This document shows positions 10,087-20,515 of a DNA stretch of 64,000 nt, piece after piece. The stretch spans positions 44,544 through 108,543 of the forward strand of contig NZ_LMOM01000021.1 of NCBI RefSeq assembly GCF_001424185.1, given 5' to 3'. Numbering within the stretch: the stretch's first letter is position 1; every line of letters begins with the position of its first letter. Under the pieces are notes generated by a model. That model searched no databases and was not told the DNA's origin. It saw only the letters and a program-made list of their open reading frames with translations. The translations under genes were made by a program, and so were the position numbers. This DNA comes from Deinococcus sp. Leaf326. GTDB lineage: Bacteria > Deinococcota > Deinococci > Deinococcales > Deinococcaceae.

Positions 10087-10113
10087 CCCCCGCCCCTGTC
10101 GGCGGGGGTTTTT
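10087..10113 (+). terminator. Rho-independent terminator
   Basis: Stem CCCCCGCC / GGCGGGGG with a 6-base loop followed by TTTTT, 15 nt after the stop of the small helical protein gene. Confidence 0.9.
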
Positions 10114-10148
10114 CGTGGCTGCGCGCCCGTGCGTTATGCTGCCGCCCC

Positions 10149-11102
10149 GTGCCCCTGACGTTTACCCACGAACCGCTGTCCGAGATCGTGCCTGCCGTGC
10201 GTGCGGCCCTGCGGGACGGCGAGGCGGCACTTGACGTGCCCGACCCCGATCTGGGCCTGGGCCTGTATGCGGGCGAGACGGGGCCGGCCGGCACGCACCG
10301 TCCCTGGGCCGTCTGGGCCGACCTGGCTGATCTGCTGGGCGCCCACCTGCTGACCCCCGAGCGCCTGCCGGGGGGTCGGGTGCGCGTGCGGTTGCGGTCC
10401 CGGCCCCCCGGCCCCGATCCCGACGCGGCGGGTTACGGAGCGGGCGGCGACTGGGCGCGGGTGGACAAGCTCGAAGACCCGGTGTTTCTGCACACCTTCG
10501 TCGAGGCGCTGCGGCGCGTGGACCCCCCGCCCGGCGGGCGCGTGCTGGCCCTGGGCGTCAACGCGGGCCGCGAGCTCGACGCCCTGGCCCTGGCCCTGCC
10601 AGGCCGCGTGCTGGAGGTGGTCGGCGTAGACCTTGACGCGTCGGCGCTCGCGGCGGCCTCGGCCCGTCATCCGCAGGGCACTTTCGTGCCGCTCGACGTG
10701 AACGAGCTGCCCCGGCCCGAGCTGGGCCGCTTCGACCTCGTGCTGGCCCTGAGCCTGCTCCAGAGTCCGGGGGTGCGCCAGGACGTGCTGCTGGCCACGC
10801 TCCGCCGCTATCACCTCACGCCGGGCGGCGGCCTGATCTTGGGCTACCCCAACGCGCGTTACCGGGCCGGCGAGCTGAGCTACGGCGCCCGGATGCGCAA
10901 CTTTGCCCGGCCCGACCTGAGCCTGCTGGCCGCCGACGTGAGTGCCGCCCGCCGGGGCCTGCATGGCCGCGGGTTCAAGGTGTTCGTGACTGGCAAGTAT
11001 GAGGTGCTTGTGACGGCCATTCCCGCTGGGGCAAGCACGCCGACCGGACTGGAGGCCGTGTGGGACAGTGTGCCCGCTACGACTCCCACTGGAACGGCCT
11101 AG
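10149..11102 (+). CDS. SAM-dependent methyltransferase, class I
   Basis: 317 residues. Seen: an N-terminal accessory region of about 110 residues, then a Rossmann methyltransferase core with motif I variant RVLALGVNAGRELDALA (about 133-149), acidic motif II VVGVDLDASALAAA, and motif IV FDLVLALSLLQSPG. PGGGLILGYPNARY follows in the post-IV region. Substrate not recognisable. GTG start at 10149 with TATGCT eight nt upstream, consistent with a leaderless or nearly leaderless transcript. No neighbour on the same strand links it to a pathway. Confidence 0.75.
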   Translation: MPLTFTHEPLSEIVPAVRAALRDGEAALDVPDPDLGLGLYAGETGPAGTHRPWAVWADLADLLGAHLLTPERLPGGRVRVRLRSRPPGPDPDAAGYGAGGDWARVDKLEDPVFLHTFVEALRRVDPPPGGRVLALGVNAGRELDALALALPGRVLEVVGVDLDASALAAASARHPQGTFVPLDVNELPRPELGRFDLVLALSLLQSPGVRQDVLLATLRRYHLTPGGGLILGYPNARYRAGELSYGARMRNFARPDLSLLAADVSAARRGLHGRGFKVFVTGKYEVLVTAIPAGASTPTGLEAVWDSVPATTPTGTA

Positions 11103-11129
11103 CTCCGCCGCCCCGGAGCACCGGGAGGC

Positions 11130-11999
11130 TCAGCCCTGAAACACCGTGACCACGTTGCCCCAGGGGTCGCGTAGCCGCAGGTGGTCGCCCCCGTCCTGTA
11201 CGTCTGGCTGGCCCTGGAGGCGTTCGCGGACCAGAGCGAGATCGGGGGCGTACAGTTCGACGCCGCCCAGCCCGGCGGCCGGGGTCTGCGGGCGGCCCTG
11301 GCCCGCCGTATGCCACTCGTTCAGGCCGAGGTGGTGGTGGTACCGGTCCCAGGACAGGAAGGCCGCGCTTCCCAGGTCGGCCACCACGTCCATGCCCAGC
11401 AGGGCACCGTAGAACCGGGCCGCCTGCGCCGCGCTGCCTACCTTGAGGTGCACGTGGCCCACGCGCGTTCCCGCTGGAGCACCCGCGTAGGCCGGAAAGT
11501 CAGGGTTTTCCAGGGCGCCCGCGGCCAGGCCCGCCTCGGCCAGTACGGCGGCGGCGTCCACGGCCACGGTATCCATCCGCACCTGGCCGTCCTCCCAGGT
11601 CCAGTCCGCCGCTGGGCGGTCGGCGTACACCTCGATGCCGTTGCCCTCGGGGTCCGAGAGGTAGAAGGCCTCGCTCACCAGGTGGTCGCCGCTGCCGATC
11701 CGCAGGCCCGCGCGCGCGGCGTGCGCCAGCCAGCGCCCGAGGTCAGCGCGTGTGGGGAGCAGAAAGGCGGTGTGGTACAGCCCGGGCCGGGAAGCGGTGG
11801 GAGCGGGCAGTTCCGGCGCCGCCTTCAGACGCAGCAGCGGTGTGCCGTGTGCTTCCAGGACGACCTCTCCGGAGGTCTCCTGCGTCCGGGTCAGACCCAG
11901 CAGGTTCATGTAGAAGGCGCTCAGGCCCAGCAGGTCGCGGGCCAGCAGGGTCACGGCTCCGACACGGCGGATCGCGGGCAGGGAAGAGGCAGCAGTCAT
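11130..11999 (-). CDS. VOC-family (glyoxalase/extradiol dioxygenase-like) protein, two VOC modules
   Basis: 289 residues with two vicinal-oxygen-chelate modules. Seen: first module [19 protein letters not shown] to [20 protein letters not shown]; second module [19 protein letters not shown] to [14 protein letters not shown]. Conserved His (VGHVHLKV) and Glu positions ([16 protein letters not shown]) match the metal-binding pattern of CatE-like catechol 2,3-dioxygenases. Substrate unknown. The promoter is unusually clear: TTGATT, 17-base spacer, TATTGT, then 6 nt to ATG, so the transcript should start at the A of the start codon (leaderless). Confidence 0.82.
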   Translation of the reverse strand: MTAASSLPAIRRVGAVTLLARDLLGLSAFYMNLLGLTRTQETSGEVVLEAHGTPLLRLKAAPELPAPTASRPGLYHTAFLLPTRADLGRWLAHAARAGLRIGSGDHLVSEAFYLSDPEGNGIEVYADRPAADWTWEDGQVRMDTVAVDAAAVLAEAGLAAGALENPDFPAYAGAPAGTRVGHVHLKVGSAAQAARFYGALLGMDVVADLGSAAFLSWDRYHHHLGLNEWHTAGQGRPQTPAAGLGGVELYAPDLALVRERLQGQPDVQDGGDHLRLRDPWGNVVTVFQG

Positions 12000-12005
12000 A
12001 GGACC

Positions 12006-12034
12006 ACAATACTTCTACAGCTTTAAAAAATCAA
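12006..12034 (-). promoter_or_regulatory. Sigma-70-type promoter for the VOC gene, leaderless
   Basis: On the minus strand -35 TTGATT (12034-12029), 17-base AT-rich spacer, -10 TATTGT (12011-12006). The ATG begins 7 nt after the -10 box, so transcription is expected to begin at or next to the start codon. Confidence 0.75.
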
Positions 12035-12102
12035 CTGATTGGTAAAATAATGTTGAGACCTCTGGTCCTGGAGGCATTGCTCGTCGGGCAGACTCACCGG
12101 TG

Positions 12103-12525
12103 TCACTGACCCTGAGACCGGCGGTGCACCGTCCGGCCAGCGCGCCACACGAGCCACATCAGCAGGGGTTGTAGGGGCAGGCGGCCCCATGCCACGGCCG
12201 GAGAAACGTGGAAGCGTTCCGGGAACTGGGCCATGTAGATGTTGGCCGGAAACACCGCCACGAGCAGGGCCAGTAGCCCCCAGCGCGCCGCCGGGCGGGT
12301 GGCGGGGTGCAGCAGGCCTAGCCCGCCCGCGAGTTCGGCTGCGCCGCTGATGAGGGTTGCGGCGCGTGGCGACAGGGGCAGGCCAGGCGACACGATCTGG
12401 TCGAAGAAACGCGGCGTCACGAAATGCAGGGTCCCCGCCGCGACGAACAGCGCCGCAAGCAGCAGCACACCTGGGCTCGGCCGGGCCGACTCGCCGCGCG
12501 GAGAATGGAGCAGGGTCACGGGCAT
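12103..12525 (-). CDS. DoxX-like membrane protein
   Basis: 140 residues with about four hydrophobic helices (LLLAALFVAAGTLHFV, ATLISGAAELAGGLGLL, GLLALLVAVFPANIYMA, PLQPLLMWLVWRAG). The FVTPRFFDQIVSPGLPLSP and AELAGGLGLLHPATR signatures are typical of the DoxX-like family. Inner-membrane protein of unclear biochemical role; some relatives are linked to thiol or oxidative-stress pathways. Start: ATG 12525 is preceded immediately by GGGGAGG with no spacer, so the TTG at 12543 six codons upstream is an alternative. Confidence 0.72.
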   Translation of the reverse strand: MPVTLLHSPRGESARPSPGVLLLAALFVAAGTLHFVTPRFFDQIVSPGLPLSPRAATLISGAAELAGGLGLLHPATRPAARWGLLALLVAVFPANIYMAQFPERFHVSPAVAWGRLPLQPLLMWLVWRAGRTVHRRSQGQ

Positions 12526-12584
12526 CCTCCCCGGGTACAGCAAAGGGCCGGAGCCTCCAGGGGCCCCGGCCGGGTTGGTGGACT

Positions 12585-12806
12585 TCAGCCCTGCTGGGTA
12601 GCGGGGACGTTGCGCGCTTCTTCTACGTCCTGCTTTTCCTTCAGGCCGTCGTGCTCGGTGTTGCGCGCAGCGTTGGCCTCGCGGTCGTTGGCACCCTTGA
12701 AGGAAGGCTTGCCGTCGTGCTCGATCTCGTGCACTTCCTTCTTGTTGCGGTCGTATTCGCCGGGCTGGCTGGTGTGGCCCTTGTTCTTGTCGTCTTTGTC
12801 AGGCAT
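12585..12806 (-). CDS. Small highly charged hydrophilic protein
   Basis: 73 residues, rich in Lys, Glu, Asp, Asn and Gly, with no hydrophobic stretch. It is predicted intrinsically disordered and hydrophilin-like (DKDDKNKGHTSQPGEYDRN; a repeated EHDGK / EHDGL pair). Family not recognised. Composition recalls proteins linked to desiccation or osmotic tolerance, but that is inference only. ATG at 12806; the coding strand has lower GC than its neighbours, mostly from Lys/Glu/Asn codons. Confidence 0.65.
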   Translation of the reverse strand: MPDKDDKNKGHTSQPGEYDRNKKEVHEIEHDGKPSFKGANDREANAARNTEHDGLKEKQDVEEARNVPATQQG

Positions 12807-12880
12807 GCGGTCAGCCTGACAGCCCGGGCACCGCCCAACCCGCAGAGAATCTCAAGTCCCGTTCAGAGATGAAGGGGCGC

Positions 12881-13375
12881 TCAAGCCGGCGAGCGGTAGA
12901 CATGCATCCGCGGTGAGGTGCCGTCCGGGTTCTGCCACGGGGCGTCCAGGGTGGCGACCCGCACCCAGCCCTCGGTCTCGTAGAGCCGTATAGGCCCTAC
13001 CGACGCGGTGTGGACATCCAGAATCGCCCGCCGGCCGAGTGCCCGTGCCCCGGCCCAGGCGGCGCGGAACAGCGCGCGGGCCAGGCCCTGCCCCTGCGCC
13101 GCCGGAGCGACGAACAGCCGCGACAGGACGGCGACCTCGGAGGCCTCCAGACCTGCCGAGGCGGCCCAGTCGGGTGGCGGCTCCCCGGCCCCGCGCAGCG
13201 TTACCTGCCCCACCGGCACGCCGCCGAGTTCGGCCACCCAGGCCCCCAGGCCGGGCGGCGCGACGAAGGCGGCGGGATCGGCCGGCCACACCGAGGGGTA
13301 GGCGTCAGTGACATGAACCGCGCGCAGGGCGGCGCACAGGGCCGGAAGGTCGCTGTCCTGGCGGGCCCGGATCAC
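12881..13375 (-). CDS. GNAT-family N-acetyltransferase
   Basis: 164 residues. Seen: the GNAT acetyl-CoA motif A VLSRLFVAPAAQGQGLARAL (residues about 83-102, Q/R-x-x-G-x-G/A form), motif B with LYETEGWVRV, and WVAELGGVPVGQVTL as the central strand. Substrate unknown. GTG 13375 lies only 5 nt after the dcd stop on the same strand, so the two are probably co-transcribed. No ribosome site stands out. Confidence 0.8.
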   Translation of the reverse strand: MIRARQDSDLPALCAALRAVHVTDAYPSVWPADPAAFVAPPGLGAWVAELGGVPVGQVTLRGAGEPPPDWAASAGLEASEVAVLSRLFVAPAAQGQGLARALFRAAWAGARALGRRAILDVHTASVGPIRLYETEGWVRVATLDAPWQNPDGTSPRMHVYRSPA

Positions 13376-13380
13376 GGAGG

Positions 13381-13944
13381 CTACAGCCGGGGCAGGGTCA
13401 CGCCCTGCTGGCCCTGGTACTTGCCCTGGCGGTCGCCGTAGGTCGTCTCGGGGCGCTCGCCCTCGAAAAACAGGAGCTGCACGCAGCCCTCGTTGGCGTA
13501 CATCTTGGCGGGCAGCGGCGTGGTGTTCGAGAACTCCAGGGTGACGTGGCCCTCCCAGCCGGGTTCCAGCGGAGTCACGTTGGCGACGATGCCGCAGCGG
13601 GCATACGTCGACTTGCCCAGCGCCACGACCATCACCGTGTCGGGAATGCGCATGTACTCCAGGCTGCGCGCCAGCACGAACGAATTGGGCGGAATGATGA
13701 TCTCGGCCGCCCGGATGTCGATGAAGGCCCGCTCGTCGAAGGCCTTGGGGTCCACGATGGTGTTGCCGTGCGCGTTGGTAAAGACCTTCCACTCGTCGGC
13801 GCAGCGCAGGTCATAGCCGAAGGAGCTCAGGCCGTAGCTGATGACGCTCGCGTTTTCGGCGGTACGGATCAACCGGTCTTCGAAGGGGGCGATCATGCCC
13901 GCTTTCGCCAGTTCGCGGATTCGCCAGTCGGGCAGAATGCTCAT
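13381..13944 (-). CDS. dcd: dCTP deaminase
   Basis: Deaminates dCTP to dUTP, feeding dUMP for thymidylate synthesis. Seen: 187 residues matching the family in length. [13 protein letters not shown] at the start, [39 protein letters not shown] with the catalytic Glu in the LARSLEY segment, [20 protein letters not shown], and [20 protein letters not shown]. Ends [14 protein letters not shown]. It is of the longer cyanobacterial/Deinococcus type. ATG 13944 chosen over ATG 13953 because TAGCAT ends 7 nt before it, the leaderless spacing seen across this window. Confidence 0.95.
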   Translation of the reverse strand: MSILPDWRIRELAKAGMIAPFEDRLIRTAENASVISYGLSSFGYDLRCADEWKVFTNAHGNTIVDPKAFDERAFIDIRAAEIIIPPNSFVLARSLEYMRIPDTVMVVALGKSTYARCGIVANVTPLEPGWEGHVTLEFSNTTPLPAKMYANEGCVQLLFFEGERPETTYGDRQGKYQGQQGVTLPRL

Positions 13945-14013
13945 GCGGCCCATGCTAGCCGCTTCTGAACAGCCGGCGACCACGGGGGCCCGCTGTCCCG
14001 TACCCTGTGTGGC

Positions 14014-14772
14014 GTGCGAGTGGCGGTCATCAGCGATGTTCACGGCAATGCCTACGCCCTGGAGGCCGTGCTGGCCGAGGTCCGGGCCGCCTCGCCCGAC
14101 CTGACCGTGAACCTGGGTGACCAGGTCGAGGGTGCGGCGGACCCGGCGCGGGCCTACGCCCTGCAGGCCGCTCTGGGCGCGGCCGAGGTGCGCGGCAACA
14201 ACGAGGAGAAACTGTGGCCCGGCGGCCGGCGCAGCCCGGTCTCGCGCGATTTCGGGGCGTGGCTCGGGACGCAGGTGGGTACGGCGGCCCTGGAGCGCCT
14301 CGCCGCGCTGCCGCTCACGCTGCGGGCGGGGGGGCTGTTCGTGTGCCACGGATCGCCCACGAGCGCCTGGGAGCACCTGCTATGGGTCTGGGACCACGGC
14401 CGGCCGGGCGAGGCGGGGTTCTACCGGTCGCGTGACCCGCGCGAACTGCGCGCCCTGGTAGAGCCGTTGGGGACCGAGGTCGTGCTGTGCGGGCACACCC
14501 ACCGCCCCGGCGCGACCCGTGTGGGCGACACCCTGGTGGTCAATGTGGGCTCGGTGAGCGACCAGGCCGACGGCGATCCGCGGGCCCGCTGGACCCTGCT
14601 GGAGCGCCGGGGGGGCCACTGGACGACCGAGTTCCGCGCGGTCGCCTACGACGTGGAGGCAGCAGTGGCCTGGGGCCGGGCAAACTCGCCGTTCGGGGAG
14701 TATCTGGAGCCCCTGCTGCGCACCGGCAGTCTGGAAGGCCGGGGCGATACGGCGCTGCCCGGAGTACCTTAA
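14014..14772 (+). CDS. Metallophosphoesterase (YfcE/MJ0936-like)
   Basis: 252 residues of calcineurin-like phosphoesterase. Metal-site motifs in order: [16 protein letters not shown] (Asp and His), [21 protein letters not shown] (Asn; usual GNHD/E with Asn at the His position), FVCHGSPTS, and CGHTHRPG. Cytosolic; substrate (phosphodiester or phosphomonoester) unknown. GTG start at 14014 with TACCCT 7 nt upstream (leaderless). Divergent from dcd. The next gene starts 4 nt after the stop but carries its own -10 box within this gene's end. Confidence 0.85.
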   Translation: MRVAVISDVHGNAYALEAVLAEVRAASPDLTVNLGDQVEGAADPARAYALQAALGAAEVRGNNEEKLWPGGRRSPVSRDFGAWLGTQVGTAALERLAALPLTLRAGGLFVCHGSPTSAWEHLLWVWDHGRPGEAGFYRSRDPRELRALVEPLGTEVVLCGHTHRPGATRVGDTLVVNVGSVSDQADGDPRARWTLLERRGGHWTTEFRAVAYDVEAAVAWGRANSPFGEYLEPLLRTGSLEGRGDTALPGVP

Positions 14773-14776
14773 GGCC

Positions 14777-15859
14777 ATGACCCTGCGCCGCGCCGCTGCC
14801 CTGCTGGCCCTCGCCCTGTGTGCCTCGGCCGGCGCGCAGGACCTGCGTGAATGCGGCGGCTCGCCCGGCCTGCCCGCCTGGGTCAAGACCGGAACCTTTC
14901 AGGGGACGCTGGGGGGGCGGCCGGTCGCGCTGGCCCTGGACCGGCAGCAGACCGATCAGGCCTATTTCTATACGCGCTACAACGTGGACATCTCGCTGAC
15001 CCCCTTCCAGTCGGGCAACGTCCTGATCCTCCAGGAAGAAGTCTGGCAGGGACCGGGCGACGGCCTGAAGGTCACCGGCTGCTTCACCCTGCGGCCCTCG
15101 GGCACGGGCCTGAGCGGCGAGTGGCGCAGGACAGTGAAGGCCGCGCCCCTGCCTGTGCGGCTCACGGCGCTGAACGTGGCGGGAGTACCCCTCCAGAACT
15201 CCTCCTCGCCGGGCCTGCTGAAGCTGCGCGCCGAGAACCCGCTGGCGTTTCTGAAACTGAACCGGCCCTGGGCCGCGGCGGCGAACGGGCGCAGCGTGCG
15301 CGAGCCGGTCTCGGGCCTGAGCTACCCGCAGGTGCCGGGGGCAGGGGCGGGGCTGCGCGCCGCGCTGCAGGACCGGCTGCTGGAGAATGCCGAGAACGCC
15401 CTGGACTGCCGCTCGCGTCTCGGCGCTTCGGACGAGGACGACGGCTACGAACTGACGGCGACCGTGACCTTAAACACTGCGCGCCTGCTGAGCGTGCGCG
15501 AGGACGTGTGGTACTACTGCGGCGGCGCGCATCCCGACAACTACACCCTGGGCCTGATTTTCGACCGCGCGACTGGGCGGCCCGTCGCCCCCGGCGCGAT
15601 CTGGAAGGGCCTGACCCCCGCGCGGCAGAAGGCGCTGTATCTCGCGGCCTTCACCCCCGATCCCGAATGCCGCGGCGTTTTGAACGAGATGGCGCCGGAC
15701 TTCACCGCCAACCTGAGCAAGAGGGGGCTGGAGCTGACCCCCACCTCGCTGCCGCATGTAGTCGTGGCCTGCGGCGAGACGGCGACCGTAACCTACAGCC
15801 GCCTGCGCGACGAGGCGAATCCGGCGTCGCCCTACTTCGGCGAGTTCTACCCCCGCTGA
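14777..15859 (+). CDS. Secreted protein with DUF3298/RsiV-like C-terminal domain
   Basis: 360 residues. Seen: signal peptide (LLALALCASAGAQD, cleavage near residue 20), a beta-rich N-terminal domain with paired Cys residues, and a C-terminal segment VWYYCGGAHPDNYTLGLIFD. That segment matches the DUF3298/RsiV pattern of a Gly-Gly-Ala-His turn followed by an aromatic strand. Likely periplasmic or envelope protein; the enzymatic role, if any, is unknown. TACCTT lies 6 nt before ATG 14777, giving it its own leaderless promoter inside the preceding gene's stop region. Confidence 0.75.
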   Translation: MTLRRAAALLALALCASAGAQDLRECGGSPGLPAWVKTGTFQGTLGGRPVALALDRQQTDQAYFYTRYNVDISLTPFQSGNVLILQEEVWQGPGDGLKVTGCFTLRPSGTGLSGEWRRTVKAAPLPVRLTALNVAGVPLQNSSSPGLLKLRAENPLAFLKLNRPWAAAANGRSVREPVSGLSYPQVPGAGAGLRAALQDRLLENAENALDCRSRLGASDEDDGYELTATVTLNTARLLSVREDVWYYCGGAHPDNYTLGLIFDRATGRPVAPGAIWKGLTPARQKALYLAAFTPDPECRGVLNEMAPDFTANLSKRGLELTPTSLPHVVVACGETATVTYSRLRDEANPASPYFGEFYPR

Positions 15860-15860
15860 G

Positions 15861-16814
15861 TCACCTGCGGCGGCGCGGCGCGAGGAACCACAGCGCCCCC
15901 AGGCCGGCCAGTGCGGCCAGTACGTAGGTCCGCAGGGGGTCGGGTGCTCCGGCCCGGGCGCGGGCGACCGGCACCGGGTGGCGGCGGTACCAGCCGCGCG
16001 GTGGGCGGGCCGCTTCGTCGAAGTTGCGCGCCAGCCGGGTCAGCTCCTGGGTCAGCTCGGCGCCCGACATGGGGTTGCCGTGGCCGGTGGCGGCCAGTTC
16101 GGGGTCCAGTGCGGCCAGCGCGCGCACCGAGTCACGCGCCGCGTCCCAGTTGGGGGTGTAGTAGGGCGGGGGACGCTGCACCACGGTGGGTTCCAGCCGC
16201 AGCGCGCCGCGCACCCGCTCCTGGGGCGTGGTCACGAAGGCGTCGCCCGCGACTAGCGTGCGGTCGGCCTCCCGCCACAGCGAGACGTGCCCACTGCTGT
16301 GGCCCGGCGTGTGCAGCCAGCGCCACCCCGGCAGGTGCGGCACCTCGCCTCCGTCCGGCAGGGCGCGCACCTGCGGCCGGAAATCGAAGGGACCGGGCAG
16401 GAAGGCGGGCGAGAGCAGGCTCATGCCGCCGCCTACCGTGGGGTCGGGAAAGGGATAGGGCGCCTCGCCGCTCAGGTATGGCAGCTCCAGCGGGTGCACG
16501 TACACCGGCACCCACCAGTGGCGCAGTAACGCGTGCAGGGCGCCTACGTGGTCGAGGTGCCCATGGGTGAGCAGGATGGCGCTCGGCGCCCGGTCGCCGT
16601 GGACCTGCGCCGCGGCCCGGCGGATCAGGCCCGCTGTGCCGGGCATCCCCGCGTCCACCAGCACCCAGTCTCCGCTTGGCTGGCCCAGCAGGTAGGCGTT
16701 CACCAGGGGCAGCCGCACGCGCATCACGTCGGGGCGCAGAACCTGAACGCCGCCAAAGGTCGGAACGGGCGGCGCGGGGGGACGGGGCAGGGCCGGGCGG
16801 TGGGGGTCGCTCAT
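15861..16814 (-). CDS. MBL-fold metallo-hydrolase with C-terminal membrane anchor
   Basis: 317 residues. Seen: the metallo-beta-lactamase motif LLTHGHLDHVGALHAL (HxHxDH), downstream His in LHTPGHSSGHVSLW, AGDAFVTTPQER with the bridging Asp, and the final His in AATGHGNPMSG. A single hydrophobic helix near the C-terminus (TYVLAALAGLGALWFLAP) ends in RRRR, so it may be tail-anchored. Substrate unknown. ATG 16814: TAACGT ends 7 nt upstream (leaderless). The 3' end is 1 nt from the convergent neighbour's stop. Confidence 0.83.
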   Translation of the reverse strand: MSDPHRPALPRPPAPPVPTFGGVQVLRPDVMRVRLPLVNAYLLGQPSGDWVLVDAGMPGTAGLIRRAAAQVHGDRAPSAILLTHGHLDHVGALHALLRHWWVPVYVHPLELPYLSGEAPYPFPDPTVGGGMSLLSPAFLPGPFDFRPQVRALPDGGEVPHLPGWRWLHTPGHSSGHVSLWREADRTLVAGDAFVTTPQERVRGALRLEPTVVQRPPPYYTPNWDAARDSVRALAALDPELAATGHGNPMSGAELTQELTRLARNFDEAARPPRGWYRRHPVPVARARAGAPDPLRTYVLAALAGLGALWFLAPRRRR

Positions 16815-16926
16815 GGCCCCGACGTTAGGCAGCGGGCATGAGCGCAACCCGCCACTCCTGCAAAGCCGCCCTGAACTGACCAGGAGAAAACCGGCCCCCG
16901 CAGGGACCGGTCCTCCGGAGCCTGGC

Positions 16927-18741
<1,815 letters not shown>

Positions 18742-18841
18742 ACAGAAGAGTCTAGTGCACAACGGCGCAAGGGGATTGTGGGCGGCGGGAACAGGGGAGG
18801 TGCAGGTGTCCAGGCCCGCGCGAGACAGGCCCGGGGCGGGG

Positions 18842-19288
18842 TTAACCCTGCTGATCCACCCGCAGCCCTTCGAGCACGCGGCGCAGCTCGGCAGGCAGCG
18901 GCGTGGGCCGGCGCGACCCGCGGTCCACATACACGTGCACGAAGTGCCCCTGGGCGCAGGCCGCGTCCTCGCCTTCCCGGAACACGGCCAGCTCGTAGCG
19001 CACGCTGCTCTGGCCCAGGTGCGCGACCCGTACGCCCACCAGCAGCGCGTCTGGAAAACTCGCCGGGGCGAAGAAGGCGCAGCCCGTCTCGACGACCAGT
19101 CCGATCACCGCGCCGCGCTGCGGGTCCAGCACGCCCGCCCGCGCCAGATACGTGTTGACGGCCGTGTCGAAATAGGCGTAGTAGGTCACGTTGTTCACGT
19201 GGCCGTACACGTCGTTGTCGGCCCAGCGCGTCGGCGTAGGGTGCAGGTGCGGGTACGCGGCGCGCAGGTGGGGCACGGGACGGGTCAT
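18842..19288 (-). CDS. Acyl-CoA thioesterase (4HBT hot-dog fold)
   Basis: 148 residues. Seen: the hot-dog thioesterase signature [20 protein letters not shown] (residues about 19-38), with the catalytic-type Asp and the HVNN loop of 4-hydroxybenzoyl-CoA thioesterase relatives. Cytosolic hydrolysis of acyl-CoA is expected; chain specificity unknown. It is divergent from the thiolase gene, with only 45 nt between start codons, so shared regulation is possible. CATACT lies 6 nt before the ATG. Confidence 0.85.
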   Translation of the reverse strand: MTRPVPHLRAAYPHLHPTPTRWADNDVYGHVNNVTYYAYFDTAVNTYLARAGVLDPQRGAVIGLVVETGCAFFAPASFPDALLVGVRVAHLGQSSVRYELAVFREGEDAACAQGHFVHVYVDRGSRRPTPLPAELRRVLEGLRVDQQG

Positions 19289-19333
19289 GCGCGCAGTATG
19301 GCGACCCGGCAGAGGCCGCTCTAGACTGCCCGC

Positions 19334-20515
19334 ATGGACAAAGCAGTGATCGTGGCGGCGCGGCGCACGCCCATCGGCAGTTTTCTGGGCAGTCTGCAGG
19401 GCGTGTCGGCCGCCGACCTGGGTGTCGCGGCCGCGCTCGCCGCGCTGGAGGGCGTCGGGCCCGAGGTCCGGGAAAACCTGGCCGACGTGATCGTGGGCAA
19501 TGTGCTCCAGGCCGGGCAGGGCATGAACGTGGGCCGCCAGATCGCCCGCCGCAGCGACCTCGGCGACCACGTGCCGGGCCTCACCGTGAACCGGGTGTGC
19601 GGTAGCGGCCTCCAGGCGGTCATCGGCGCGGTGCAGGGCCTGCGGTCGGGGGACGGTCAGGCGTACCTGGCGGGCGGCACCGAGGACATGAGCCGCGCGC
19701 CCTACCTGCTGCCCCGCGCCCGTGAGGGCTATCGCCTGGGGCACGGCGAACTGCTCGACAGCATTCTCAGTGAGGGCCTGACCGACGTGTTCCACGGTTA
19801 CCACATGGGCGTGACGGCCGAGAACATTGCCGCCCAGTGGGGCGTGACGCGGGAAGACCAGGACGCCTTCGCCCTGGAAAGCCAGCGCCGCGCCGCCGCC
19901 GCGCAGTCGGCCGGGCATTTTGATGCCGAACTCGCGCCCGTGGAAGTGCCCGGCAAGAAGGGGCCGACCACCTTCGCGCGCGACGAGTACCCCCGCGAGA
20001 GCACCGCCGAGGGGCTGGCGCGCCTGAAACCGGCTTTCAGCAAGGGGGGCACGGTCACGGCTGGCAACGCCTCGGGCCTGAACGACGGCGCGGCGATGCT
20101 GCTCGTGTGCTCGGAATCCTACGCGCAGGAGCGCGGCCTGCCCGTCCTGGCCGAGATCGCCAGCTACGCGGCGATCGGGGTGGACCCGGCCGTCATGGGC
20201 ATCGGGCCGGCGAAGGCGGTGCCTATCGCCCTGAAGCGCGCAGGGCTGACCCTGGCCGACGTGGATCTCCTGGAACTCAACGAAGCCTTCGCCGCGCAGT
20301 CTCTGGCGGTCGTGCGTGACCTGGGCGCCGACCCGGAGAAGGTGAACGTCACAGGGGGCGCCATCGCGCTGGGCCACCCCATCGGGGCGTCGGGGGCGCG
20401 GGTGCTCGTGACGCTGGTGCACCAGCTCCGGCGGCTGAACAAGGAGGTCGGTGTGGCGAGCCTGTGCATCGGCGGGGGCATGGGCATCGCGGTGACGGTG
20501 CGGGTCCGGGCGTGA
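19334..20515 (+). CDS. Thiolase (acetyl-CoA C-acetyltransferase / 3-ketoacyl-CoA thiolase)
   Basis: Forms or cleaves the C-C bond of 3-ketoacyl-CoA. Seen: 393 residues. Nucleophile Cys89 in [10 protein letters not shown], catalytic His in [13 protein letters not shown], and the second Cys in [12 protein letters not shown] near the C-terminus, all intact. [19 protein letters not shown] is the fourth thiolase motif. TAGACT lies 6 nt upstream of ATG 19334 (leaderless). A second thiolase in this window (62005) sits in the beta-oxidation operon, so this one may serve acetoacetyl-CoA metabolism; that is inference. Confidence 0.93.
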   Translation: MDKAVIVAARRTPIGSFLGSLQGVSAADLGVAAALAALEGVGPEVRENLADVIVGNVLQAGQGMNVGRQIARRSDLGDHVPGLTVNRVCGSGLQAVIGAVQGLRSGDGQAYLAGGTEDMSRAPYLLPRAREGYRLGHGELLDSILSEGLTDVFHGYHMGVTAENIAAQWGVTREDQDAFALESQRRAAAAQSAGHFDAELAPVEVPGKKGPTTFARDEYPRESTAEGLARLKPAFSKGGTVTAGNASGLNDGAAMLLVCSESYAQERGLPVLAEIASYAAIGVDPAVMGIGPAKAVPIALKRAGLTLADVDLLELNEAFAAQSLAVVRDLGADPEKVNVTGGAIALGHPIGASGARVLVTLVHQLRRLNKEVGVASLCIGGGMGIAVTVRVRA

